NCBI GenBank assembly: GCA_964397015.1
Contig: CAYNHL010000001.1
Coordinates: forward strand, 1 to 64,000
Length of the DNA stretch: 64,000 nucleotides
From: MADRE2 sp964397015
GTDB taxonomy: Bacteria > Desulfobacterota > Desulfobacteria > Desulfobacterales > Desulfobacteraceae
Direction of reading: 5' to 3'
Shown: piece after piece, positions 26,106-33,939 of the stretch
How positions within the stretch are numbered: the first letter of the stretch is position 1
Layout of the letters: each line of letters starts with the position of its first letter
Notes under the pieces: generated by a model
Databases searched by the model: none
What the model was told of the DNA's origin: nothing
The model's input: the letters and a program-made list of their open reading frames with translations, nothing else
Translations under genes and position numbers: made by a program

Positions 26106-26726
26106 TCACACCTCTATAATATGATACCCGCATGTGTTGATCACCCGGGTGGATTCAAACATGGTCTCCCGCTGCAAAGGCGTTTCAAATTCCCTGTGGA
26201 TATGCCCGTGGATAAAACAGCGGGGCCGGTACTTTTTCATCAGGCGCAGGTAACTTTCAAATCCAGTGTGACACCGGTCCTCTGCATCATGGATGTGCCG
26301 CGGCGGCGCATGGGCCGCCACCAGGTGAAGCCCGCCCTTTCGCCAGATGGAAAACCATTTTTTCCGGATTATGCTTCTCATCTGTTCATCTGTATATTGA
26401 TTCGGCCCCCCATTGTACCATATCGAACCTTCCAGGCCCAGGATATTCAACGTTTTGAACCGGACAACCCTGTTGTGTATGTTGCTGCAGCCCATGGGAT
26501 TTGCCACTGAATACCTTATATCATGATTTCCCTTGATAAAATACAGGGGCCGGTCGAGCCGGTCCCGTAAAAACGACAGATATTCAGGGGCCAGGTCGCC
26601 GCAGGAAATAATCAGGTCGAGTGACGGCAGATCCCGGGCCTCGATTCTGTCCTTAAGAGTTTTATCGACAAAATCGGATACGGAAAGAATTCGAACCCCG
26701 TGGGGACCTGCAGGTTTTTTTTTCAT
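26106..26726 (-). CDS. Metallophosphoesterase (calcineurin-like)
   Basis: The motifs SVSDFVD, ISCGDLAPEY, KGNHDIRY, AAHAPP and FIHGHIHRE form the usual bimetal phosphoesterase signature, although the first (normally DxH) reads DFVD, so one metal ligand is altered. Length is 206 residues from the ATG at 26726; a GTG at 26780 would add 18 residues without a better ribosome site, so the start is uncertain. It is coupled to the ParB/Lrp gene. Family members cleave phosphomonoesters, diesters or cyclic nucleotides; the substrate is unknown. Confidence 0.82.
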   Translation of the reverse strand: MKKKPAGPHGVRILSVSDFVDKTLKDRIEARDLPSLDLIISCGDLAPEYLSFLRDRLDRPLYFIKGNHDIRYSVANPMGCSNIHNRVVRFKTLNILGLEGSIWYNGGPNQYTDEQMRSIIRKKWFSIWRKGGLHLVAAHAPPRHIHDAEDRCHTGFESYLRLMKKYRPRCFIHGHIHREFETPLQRETMFESTRVINTCGYHIIEV

Positions 26727-26855
26727 GATGTCATGTCCATAAAGATATGTTTCTTTTTCAGAATAGATACGCCAGTTCACCGTCTAAAGTCAAGATTCCC
26801 CAATTTTTTGACCCGTTAATTGGCCATGATCAAAAATTTTTTTTTGCGCCAAAAG

Positions 26856-26875
26856 GTTGCTAATACGGTAGCAAC
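26856..26875. promoter_or_regulatory. Predicted TrmB operator 2
   Basis: GTTGCTA-N6-TAGCAAC, the same arms and spacing as the site over the trmB promoter. It ends 34 nt upstream of the transporter -35, a position typical of activation. Confidence 0.6.
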
Positions 26876-26909
26876 AATACGCGGACAAAAGCCTGCCGGC
26901 AAATAATGC

Positions 26910-26937
26910 TTGCCATTTAAAATTATTATGCTAAATA
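26910..26937 (+). promoter_or_regulatory. Promoter of the amino-acid ABC transporter operon
   Basis: TTGCCA (26910-26915), a 16-nt spacer and TAAATA (26932-26937), 107 nt before the binding-protein start. Confidence 0.5.
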
Positions 26938-27043
26938 TTAGTGTCACTTATCATTAAATGTGAAGTGCATTTTAAAAACGGCTGTGTCAGAGAGGGCTGC
27001 GGCTCTTTTTGATGCACCACAATTCAAACGAGGAGGATGAAGG

Positions 27044-27865
27044 ATGAAAAAACTGTTACTTGCTTTATTTGCACTGGCCTTTGTTATGGTTTCCGTACCG
27101 GCTGTTGCAGATGACATTGAACTGGCCAAAAAATCAACTGTTGAATCTATTCGAAAAAGCGGCAAACTCAGGGTTGGTTTTGAATCCGGGTACATGCCGT
27201 TTGAAATGACCAGTAAGGACGGTAGCTTCATGGGGTTTGACATCGACATGGCCAAGGCTCTCGCCAAGTCAATGGATGTTGAATTTGTGCCTGTCAACAC
27301 CGCCTGGGACGGAATTATCCCCGCCCTGGTCACCGACAAGTTCGATGTCATCATCGGCGGCATGACCATTACCCAGTCCCGAAACCTCCAGATCAACTTT
27401 TCCGACCCCTACATCATTGTCGGACAGGCGGTCCTTCTCAACATCAAGCACAAAGACAAGGTTAAAAATTACAGAGACCTGAACGATCCCAAGTACACAA
27501 TTGTATCCAGACTGGGAACCACTGGAGAACAGGCAGCACAGAAAATGATCCCCAGGGCCAACTACAAATCCTATGAAGCAGAAGCAGAAGCAGCCATGGA
27601 AGTCATCCAGGGTAATGCCGATGCCCTGATTTACGATCTGCCGTTCATCGAGAAAGTCTACAATCAGCATGGCAAGGGAAAAGCAGTTGCCCTTACAGAA
27701 CCGTTCACTTACGAACCGCTGGCCATTGGTATTAGAAAAGGAGATCCGGATTTCCTCAATTTCCTGAACCATTTCATCCGCCAGTACAAAGGGGACGGAC
27801 TGTGGCAGAGATCCTACGACAGATGGTTCAAAAGCACGGACTGGTTTGACAAAGTTTCTGAATAA
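27044..27865 (+). CDS. Amino-acid ABC transporter substrate-binding protein
   Basis: A Sec signal peptide (residues 1-about 22, ending AVADD) precedes a family-3 solute-binding fold: GKLRVGFESGYMPFEMTSKD, GFDIDMAKALAKSM, VITDKFDVIIGGMTIT-like core and a C-terminal lobe ending DRWF. Length is 273 residues. These periplasmic proteins deliver polar amino acids to a HisM/HisQ permease. The specificity (Arg, Orn, Gln, Glu) cannot be decided by eye; the predicted TrmB link to an ornithine-type aminotransferase makes a basic amino acid attractive. GAGGAGGATGAAGG provides a strong ribosome site. Confidence 0.92.
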   Translation: MKKLLLALFALAFVMVSVPAVADDIELAKKSTVESIRKSGKLRVGFESGYMPFEMTSKDGSFMGFDIDMAKALAKSMDVEFVPVNTAWDGIIPALVTDKFDVIIGGMTITQSRNLQINFSDPYIIVGQAVLLNIKHKDKVKNYRDLNDPKYTIVSRLGTTGEQAAQKMIPRANYKSYEAEAEAAMEVIQGNADALIYDLPFIEKVYNQHGKGKAVALTEPFTYEPLAIGIRKGDPDFLNFLNHFIRQYKGDGLWQRSYDRWFKSTDWFDKVSE

Positions 27866-27890
27866 TCATCTGATATGATTGTTGTTAGTC

Positions 27891-27927
27891 AAGGCCGATA
27901 AGTGCTGCTTATCGGCCTTTTCTTTTA
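27891..27927 (+). terminator. Intra-operon terminator after the binding-protein gene
   Basis: A perfect 12-bp stem (AAGGCCGATAAG / CTTATCGGCCTT) with a 5-nt loop is followed by TTCTTTT. It lies between the binding protein and permease genes, so partial read-through would keep the binding protein in excess. Confidence 0.8.
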
Positions 27928-27955
27928 CCCTCAAGATTTAAGGCATGCAAAATAG

Positions 27956-28972
27956 ATGGACTCAAAAATATCCAACATTCAAAGATTGAGCAACCCTGCC
28001 GCCTACATATTTTCAGTGGCAGGCTTTATCACGCTGATGCTGATTCTTGTCGGTGCGGTCTATTATGCAACCGTAACCGTTGAATATCAGTGGCGATGGT
28101 ACAAGATCCCACAGTATTTTGCCTACAAGGAAACCATTATAGTCTATGCGGACTCCAACGGCGTGGTCGAAGAGATCAAAACTAACGGCGATATGGTCGA
28201 TGTCATTATCACCGATGATTTCGGAGAACATACGTTTACCGTTCCCAAGGGCGCTGTTGAACTGGACGAGGGAGATTTCACTTCTCCCGGGGACAAAATC
28301 GCCGAGTATATAGGGGGATGGGCGCCCGGCCTGCTTGCCGTCGGCATGTGGATAACGCTGAAGATCAGCTTTATTTCAACCATCCTGGGTATCCTCATCG
28401 GTATCATAGGAGGCGTTATGCGGGTTTCCAAAACCCCGGTGCTCAGGTGGACAGCCATGACCTATGTGGAAATTGTCCGGGGGTCCCCCCTGCTGGTCCA
28501 GATAATGATAGCCTATTTCGTCCTGGGGACAACGATAAATAAAATTCTCATGATGAACGGCATTCCAAAACTGGATCCGGAATGGTATGGGATTGCTGCC
28601 CTTTCCATATTTACCGGGGCCTATGTCGTTGAAATCGTCAGGGCCGGTATCGAATCCATACATACAGGACAGATCGAAGCCTCCCGCTCAGCTGGAATGA
28701 CATACTTTCAGTGTATGTACTATATCATCCTTCCCCAGGCTTTGAAAACCATCCTGCCCCCACTGGCAGGCCAGTTCATAAACCTGATCAAGGATTCATC
28801 CCTGCTGGGAATGATTTCAGTCAGGGAGCTGACCAAGGCCACCCGGGAGGGTATAACGGTAAGCCTGCAGACTTTTGAGCTATGGTTCATGTGTGCGCTG
28901 CTTTACCTTATTTTGACCTTCACGCTTTCCATGTGTATTCAATATCTGGAACGGAGGACCTCTACAAGATGA
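27956..28972 (+). CDS. Amino-acid ABC transporter permease with extracytoplasmic insert
   Basis: The C-terminal two-thirds are a HisM/GlnP permease: TLKISFISTILG, EIVRGSPLLVQ, ALSIFTGAYVVEIVRAGI and the EAA loop with QIEASRSAGMTYFQ and ILPQALK. The N-terminal TM helix (about 18-38) is followed by about 80 soluble residues (40-120, YQWRWYKIPQYF ... GDFTSPGDK) before the next helix, giving 338 residues against about 220 for a plain permease. The insert would be extracytoplasmic. The stop overlaps the ATPase start by 4 nt. Confidence 0.9.
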   Translation: MDSKISNIQRLSNPAAYIFSVAGFITLMLILVGAVYYATVTVEYQWRWYKIPQYFAYKETIIVYADSNGVVEEIKTNGDMVDVIITDDFGEHTFTVPKGAVELDEGDFTSPGDKIAEYIGGWAPGLLAVGMWITLKISFISTILGILIGIIGGVMRVSKTPVLRWTAMTYVEIVRGSPLLVQIMIAYFVLGTTINKILMMNGIPKLDPEWYGIAALSIFTGAYVVEIVRAGIESIHTGQIEASRSAGMTYFQCMYYIILPQALKTILPPLAGQFINLIKDSSLLGMISVRELTKATREGITVSLQTFELWFMCALLYLILTFTLSMCIQYLERRTSTR

Positions 28973-29700
28973 TAGAAGTTAAAAATATTTACAAAACATT
29001 TTTTGTCCCCCACGAGGTCAAGGCGCTTGTCAATGTATCCAACAAGATCGAGGTCGGCGAAGTGGTGGTGGTTATCGGGCCTTCCGGATCCGGGAAAAGC
29101 ACGTTCCTCAGGTGCCTGAACCGGCTGGAAACAGCGGATCACGGCCAGATACTGGTGGATGGCGTAGACATCTTCGACCCCAAGACCAACATCAACAAGG
29201 TCCGGGCCGAAATGGGAATGGTTTTTCAGTCTTTCAACCTTTTTCCCCACCTGTCCATTCTGGGCAACGTGACCATTGCCCAGAAACTGGTCCGGAAACG
29301 CAGCAAAAAGGAAAGGGATGAAAAAGCCATGGCCCTGCTGGAAAAAGTAGGTATTGCAGACAAGGCCCATGCCCACCCTGCCAACCTGTCCGGTGGACAG
29401 CAGCAGCGTGTGGCAATTGCAAGGGCCCTTGCCATGGACCCGAAAATGATGCTGTTTGACGAGCCCACATCCGCCCTGGACCCTGAAATGATCGGCGAGG
29501 TGCTTGAAGTCATGAAAACACTGGCCAAGGAAGGCATGACAATGGTCTGTGTGACCCATGAAATGGGTTTTGCACGGGAAGTGGGGGACCGGGTCATTTT
29601 CATGGACGAGGGCGCTGTTGTAGAGGAAGGCACTCCTGAACACTTCTTCAAGAACCCTGACCATGACAGAACCAAGTTGTTTTTAAAACAGATCCTGTAA
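28969..29700 (+). CDS. Amino-acid ABC transporter ATPase (GlnQ/HisP type)
   Basis: Walker A GPSGSGKS, Q-loop GMVFQSFNLFPH, signature LSGGQQQR, Walker B MMLFDEPTSALDPE and switch His in VCVTHEMGFA are all intact in a 243-residue protein. It powers import with the adjacent permease and binding protein. The ATG at 28969 overlaps the permease stop (ATGA), with CGGAGGA upstream; the longer open frame starting inside the permease gene is rejected. Confidence 0.95.
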   Translation: MIEVKNIYKTFFVPHEVKALVNVSNKIEVGEVVVVIGPSGSGKSTFLRCLNRLETADHGQILVDGVDIFDPKTNINKVRAEMGMVFQSFNLFPHLSILGNVTIAQKLVRKRSKKERDEKAMALLEKVGIADKAHAHPANLSGGQQQRVAIARALAMDPKMMLFDEPTSALDPEMIGEVLEVMKTLAKEGMTMVCVTHEMGFAREVGDRVIFMDEGAVVEEGTPEHFFKNPDHDRTKLFLKQIL

Positions 29701-29711
29701 CCTGGTCCATG

Positions 29712-29748
29712 AAATCCCCTGCCGGCCGGCTAAAGAGGCAGGGGATTT
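29712..29748. terminator. Bidirectional terminator between the ABC operon and the DUF3786 gene
   Basis: A perfect 12-bp stem (AAATCCCCTGCC / GGCAGGGGATTT) lies at the meeting point of two convergent genes, overlapping the end of the minus-strand gene. A/T runs flank both sides. Confidence 0.75.
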
Positions 29749-30557
29749 TCTTCGAATCCATGGGTTCTGGACAGTTTTTCAAACATCAGGGTCATCCCGG
29801 CCACCAGGCTGTAGATGGACTCGATGTCCAGATTGTCTTCGGCTGTTTCATCGAAAAAAAGCTTGAGATCAGATTCAAGCCCGTCTTCGGGTTTCTGCCA
29901 GCAGATCAATAACGGCAGCTTCGGCAGAGGATAAAGCACCAGTGAAAGATCGGCATCATAGTGACTGTCCACCTGCCGCCCGCTGAACAAGCGTATGATG
30001 TCTTCAAAAAAGGCAGGGTACAGGTCTGCAATCTGTTTCATGGACTGCTCGCACCGGTGCTCGAAAAACCGGTACCAGTCTTCACCCGACGGAAGCTCCC
30101 GAAGCGACATCCAGTTGCCGGTGGGCTCTTTTCCCCTGCTGTATAGAATATAATGGTATACAGGCACCACTACCCAGTTGTTGACATGGATGTCGGTGAC
30201 TATGCCGCCGTTTTGATCCACGCTGAATGGTTTACCCAGTATTTTAAGCCTGAGGCGTGAATTTGAGTATTCCGCTCCGAGCTCCCGGGCCCTGGACTCA
30301 AGATCGATTTCACTGATCTTCTGCTTCAATCCATCCACCATCGCCCGGTGTTTTTCTTCCTGTTCCTGGCGGAAGGTATTTTTCTCGTTTCCATATTTTT
30401 CAAGAACGTCAGGGGCCACATAAGGGCATTCACTCAAAAGAGCCTTACCCAAAAACACGTCACCGGCAAACGCCATGCATGTCTTTTTATTGCACTCGCG
30501 GCAATTGCTCTTGTCAAGCAGTTTGAAAATTTCCATGACATTGTTGAACTGCGCCAT
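29730..30557 (-). CDS. Fe-S plus DUF3786 protein next to cooS
   Basis: The N-terminus has C19, C22, C27 and C44 (NCRECNKKTCMAFA, CX2CX4CX16C), the pattern of the small [4Fe-4S] domain also found in the corrinoid/Fe-S subunit of CODH/acetyl-CoA synthase. After a charged helix, the C-terminal about 180 residues match the DUF3786 pattern (YHYILYSRGKEPTGNWMSLRELPSG, ADLSLVLYPLPKLPLLICWQ). The second of two tandem ATGs (30557) has the better spacing to AGGAG. It is divergent from cooS (about 150 nt). The role is unknown; context suggests C1 or corrinoid metabolism. Confidence 0.82.
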   Translation of the reverse strand: MAQFNNVMEIFKLLDKSNCRECNKKTCMAFAGDVFLGKALLSECPYVAPDVLEKYGNEKNTFRQEQEEKHRAMVDGLKQKISEIDLESRARELGAEYSNSRLRLKILGKPFSVDQNGGIVTDIHVNNWVVVPVYHYILYSRGKEPTGNWMSLRELPSGEDWYRFFEHRCEQSMKQIADLYPAFFEDIIRLFSGRQVDSHYDADLSLVLYPLPKLPLLICWQKPEDGLESDLKLFFDETAEDNLDIESIYSLVAGMTLMFEKLSRTHGFEENPLPL

Positions 30558-30651
30558 CATTATCTCCTGTAATCTTAATATTTTTCTATCAAATCATAAC
30601 AATAAGCATTTTTATTAACTCATCAATCCTGAGTTTTATTTGCCCGACCCC

Positions 30652-30680
30652 TTGTACTACAATGTGGTATGTATTATATT
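30652..30680 (+). promoter_or_regulatory. cooS promoter
   Basis: TTGTAC (30652-30657), a 17-nt spacer and TATATT (30675-30680), 30 nt before the cooS ATG. Confidence 0.5.
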
Positions 30681-30709
30681 GTTTAAAAGACAATAAAAAG
30701 GGAGGGTAT

Positions 30710-32671
30710 ATGAAAAAAAACCAGACAGATACAAAACAAGGGGCTGCATCTGAACGAACCCGGTGCGAAGCGACTGCCCTGATGCTTGAAAAAGCGAGAA
30801 AGGACGGCGTAAAACTCGATCTTGACCGGGGAGTCGATATGAAGCCCTGTCCAATAGGTGAAGTTTCGGCCTGCTGCAAGCACTGCTTCATGGGCCCCTG
30901 CCGCCTGAATGCGCGTGATCCATACGCCAAGACAGGTGTATGCGGCGCAACTATCGACACCATCATGTCCCGCAATTTCGGCAGGATGGTGGCAACGGGA
31001 TCCGCATCCCACAACGACCATGGCCTGCACATTCTCAAGCTGTTTAAAAAAATCCTGGAAGGAAAAGTACTGGATTTCGGCATTGACGATGTCCAGAAAC
31101 TCGAACAGGTGGCACTGTCAATAGGTATCGACACAGAAGGCAGGACGGCAAAAGAAATCGGCCTGGAACTGTGCGATGAACTGGAAAAAACGTTCACCAG
31201 CGTCGACGGAGAAATGCCTTTCACAAGGCGGGTGCCGGAAAAAACACTTGAACTCTGGCGTAAAGAGGGCATTGTTCCCCGGGGGGCCATGCTTGAAGTC
31301 ATGGAACTGATGAGCCGCACCCATATAGGGTGTGACCAGGATTATGACAACCTGACCAAGCAGATCAGCCGCACCGCACTGGCCGACGGATGGGGTGGCT
31401 CCATGGTGGCAACGGAATTGTCCGATATCATGTTCGGCACTCCTTCTCCTCTTCTGGCCGACGTCAACATGGGTGTTTTGAAGAAGGACCATGTCAACGT
31501 AATCGTTCACGGACACGAGCCCGCCATGTTCGAGGGAATGCTGGCGGCGGTCAACGATCCCTTTTTCATCGAGCAGGCCCGGGCAAAGGGAGCCCAGGGG
31601 ATCAATCTAGTAGGGATGTGCTGTTCGGGTGCAGAAATGATGTCGCGCCACGGAGTGCCCCATGCCGGGAACTTCAGCTCCACCGAAGCCGTGATTGTCA
31701 CAGGTGCCGTGGATGCCATGGTGGTGGATATCCAGTGCATCAAGCAGGGATTGTCAGATGTGGCCAGGTGCTATGATACCCACCTGATCACCACCAACCC
31801 GAGGGCCCGGATTGAAGGGGCGGCCCACATTGAATTTGATGAAAACAGCCCCCGAAACTGCACGGATGAAATCCTGGCACGCGCCATTGCACGTTACGCC
31901 ACCCGCAGTATGCCCGTGGAAATCCCCAAGCAGGTCAACCCGGGAATCCATGGTTTTACCCATGAATATATCGAGTACATGCTCGGCGGTACGTTCCGGG
32001 GCAGCTATTCCCCGCTGAACGACAATATCATCAACGGGCGCATCAGGGGGGTTGCAGGAGTGGTAGGGTGCACCAATCCCAAGGTGCGCCAGGATCATGT
32101 CCATATCGAACTGGTAAAGGAGCTTATAAAAAACGATGTCCTGGTCCTTCAGACCGGGTGCTCCCAGATCGCCCTTGCAAAGGCCGGATTCCTGGTACCT
32201 GAAGCTGCGGTCCTTGCAGGCCCCGGCCTTGCCGAGGTCTGCGAAGCGGTAGGCATGCCGCCGGTGCTCGGGCTCGGTTCCTGCGTGGACAACACACGCA
32301 TCCTGATTGCCGCCTCTGCCATGGTTAAAGCCGGAGGACTCGGAGACAGCATTGCAGACCTGCCCGTGGCAGGTGCGGCACCGGAATGGATGAGCGAAAA
32401 AGCCCTGGCCATCGGCCAGTATTTTGTCGCTTCCGGCGTGTATACGGTTTTCGGAGTCGGCTTTCCCATTGTCCAGTCAACGAAATTTCATGACCTGATG
32501 TTCGACGGTCTTGAAAAAAAGGGTTTTGGAAAATGGGGCACGGCAGCAGACCCCCATGACATAGCCAGGATGATGATCTCCCATATTGATAAAAAACGAA
32601 AGCAACTGGGAATTGACAAGGCCCGGGACCGGGTTCTTGTGGACATGTCCGACAGGCGTGAGATTGCCTGA
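30710..32671 (+). CDS. cooS: Anaerobic carbon-monoxide dehydrogenase catalytic subunit CooS
   Basis: This Ni-Fe-S enzyme oxidises CO to CO2 or the reverse. The N-terminal cluster motif CPIGEVSACCKHCFMGPCR carries the D- and B-cluster Cys residues; later Cys/His positions of the C-cluster lie in HEPAMF, VGMCCSGAEM, QTGCSQIA and GLGSCVDNTR. Length is 653 residues, normal for monofunctional CooS. The ATG at 30710 follows AAGGGAGGG; the frame extends upstream without family sequence. No cooC, cooF, cooA or acs genes are adjacent, so electron carrier and Ni insertion proteins must be encoded elsewhere. A hairpin follows the stop. Confidence 0.95.
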   Translation: MKKNQTDTKQGAASERTRCEATALMLEKARKDGVKLDLDRGVDMKPCPIGEVSACCKHCFMGPCRLNARDPYAKTGVCGATIDTIMSRNFGRMVATGSASHNDHGLHILKLFKKILEGKVLDFGIDDVQKLEQVALSIGIDTEGRTAKEIGLELCDELEKTFTSVDGEMPFTRRVPEKTLELWRKEGIVPRGAMLEVMELMSRTHIGCDQDYDNLTKQISRTALADGWGGSMVATELSDIMFGTPSPLLADVNMGVLKKDHVNVIVHGHEPAMFEGMLAAVNDPFFIEQARAKGAQGINLVGMCCSGAEMMSRHGVPHAGNFSSTEAVIVTGAVDAMVVDIQCIKQGLSDVARCYDTHLITTNPRARIEGAAHIEFDENSPRNCTDEILARAIARYATRSMPVEIPKQVNPGIHGFTHEYIEYMLGGTFRGSYSPLNDNIINGRIRGVAGVVGCTNPKVRQDHVHIELVKELIKNDVLVLQTGCSQIALAKAGFLVPEAAVLAGPGLAEVCEAVGMPPVLGLGSCVDNTRILIAASAMVKAGGLGDSIADLPVAGAAPEWMSEKALAIGQYFVASGVYTVFGVGFPIVQSTKFHDLMFDGLEKKGFGKWGTAADPHDIARMMISHIDKKRKQLGIDKARDRVLVDMSDRREIA

Positions 32672-32682
32672 CAGCCTTTATC

Positions 32683-32708
32683 CCCGCCCGGCAATACAGC
32701 CGGGCGGG
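32683..32708. terminator. Hairpin between cooS and the M24 gene
   Basis: A 10-bp GC stem (CCCGCCCGGC / GCCGGGCGGG) with a 6-nt loop lies between two convergent stop codons. No T-tract follows, so it is a weaker terminator prediction. Confidence 0.5.
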
Positions 32709-32721
32709 CCATCCTTGATCA

Positions 32722-33927
32722 TCAACATTCAAACACCTTGTGATCCGTGACACTCAGCAGCCGGGCCCCTTTTTCAGTAATATGAACGACACTTTCAATG
32801 CCGGCGGCAAACCTGTCCTTGAAAATAAACTTGGGCTCGATGGCCAGAACCATGCCCGGCAGGAGCACATCCTGCTTTTTTCGGGCCACCACCGGCGCCT
32901 CCACCAGCTCCAGCCCGACTCCGTGCCCGATGAACGCGGCTTTTTGTTCCGGTATACCCAGAAAAGTCGATTCATACCCCATCCTGCCTGCCTTTGCAAC
33001 GGCCGTATCATACACCTCTGCCATGGCCTGCCCCGGTTTCATCATTTCCACCAGGGCGTACAGGATATCGATGGAGGCTTTACAGGCATCCATGGCGGCC
33101 CTCTCCATTTTGCCAATGACAAACATCCGGGATTCATCCATATGATATCCATTGAGAACTGTACCGAAATCGATGAGGATAGGCTCGTTTTCTGCCAGTT
33201 GTTTTGGGCCTGCCCCGTAAGGATAGGCGCAGGAAGTCCCGGTCCCGCACACGGGTGAATCCAGGGCACCGGGCAGTCCGCCGTTCCTGCCGCTCATCAG
33301 GTGAAAGGCAAACCCTTCGGCCCGGTAATGCCGCACCTGCAGTTTCCCGGAATGCCCGTATTTTCGTGCAAAGGTTTCAAACATGCCGCAGAATTCCATT
33401 TCAGAAATTCCAGGCTCGATGGCCCGTGCCATATAGTCAAAGGTCTTTTTTGACAGGTCGGCCGCTTGTTCCATCCGGGCAATTTCCCAGTCGGATTTAA
33501 TCTGCCGGCATGCATTGATCAACATGGCTGCATCCTTGAAAACAGTGTTTTCAAAAAGGGATTCATAAAACAAAAAGTCCCGGTGCGGTACCACGTCAAA
33601 CGCCAGGCCGCAATTTTTAATCCTGGTACCGGCATCTTTTGCGGCATTTTTAAAAATCTCTTTGACAGATTCAATTTTTTTGACCCGAAAGATAGAAGTT
33701 TCCGCAAGAGCTCTCGGCAGGAAATGCTTGACATACAAGACAGGATCACTGTCCTGGTATACCATCAGGTAGCATTCCTGGGCCGTACCCGAAAAATAGA
33801 AAATATCGGGTTTATGGGTGAGAAAAACAGCGTCCATGCCTGCGCTTGACATAGCATGACGCAGAGTTGAAATACGCGACTCTATCTCGGTTTTTGGAGT
33901 TTTTAAAAAAGAAACAATCCCTTCCAT
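32722..33927 (-). CDS. M24-family peptidase-like enzyme (creatinase / Xaa-Pro dipeptidase fold)
   Basis: A creatinase-type N-terminal domain (residues 1-about 150) is followed by a pita-bread domain with the five expected metal ligands: Asp in LIDFGT, Asp in MDESRMF, His in GHGVGLEL, Glu in AIEPKF and Glu in GIESVV. Length is 401 residues. Most members cleave Xaa-Pro peptides, but the fold also includes creatinase and the DMSP lyase DddP, so the substrate is open. It starts 12 nt after the sigma54 regulator gene and is probably co-transcribed with it. Confidence 0.87.
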   Translation of the reverse strand: MEGIVSFLKTPKTEIESRISTLRHAMSSAGMDAVFLTHKPDIFYFSGTAQECYLMVYQDSDPVLYVKHFLPRALAETSIFRVKKIESVKEIFKNAAKDAGTRIKNCGLAFDVVPHRDFLFYESLFENTVFKDAAMLINACRQIKSDWEIARMEQAADLSKKTFDYMARAIEPGISEMEFCGMFETFARKYGHSGKLQVRHYRAEGFAFHLMSGRNGGLPGALDSPVCGTGTSCAYPYGAGPKQLAENEPILIDFGTVLNGYHMDESRMFVIGKMERAAMDACKASIDILYALVEMMKPGQAMAEVYDTAVAKAGRMGYESTFLGIPEQKAAFIGHGVGLELVEAPVVARKKQDVLLPGMVLAIEPKFIFKDRFAAGIESVVHITEKGARLLSVTDHKVFEC

Positions 33928-33939
33928 GAAAAAACGACC

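Noticed and set aside
30662..30709. Upstream extension of cooS
   Set aside because: It covers the predicted promoter, lacks a ribosome site, and the ATG at 30710 has AAGGGAGGG and matches family length.
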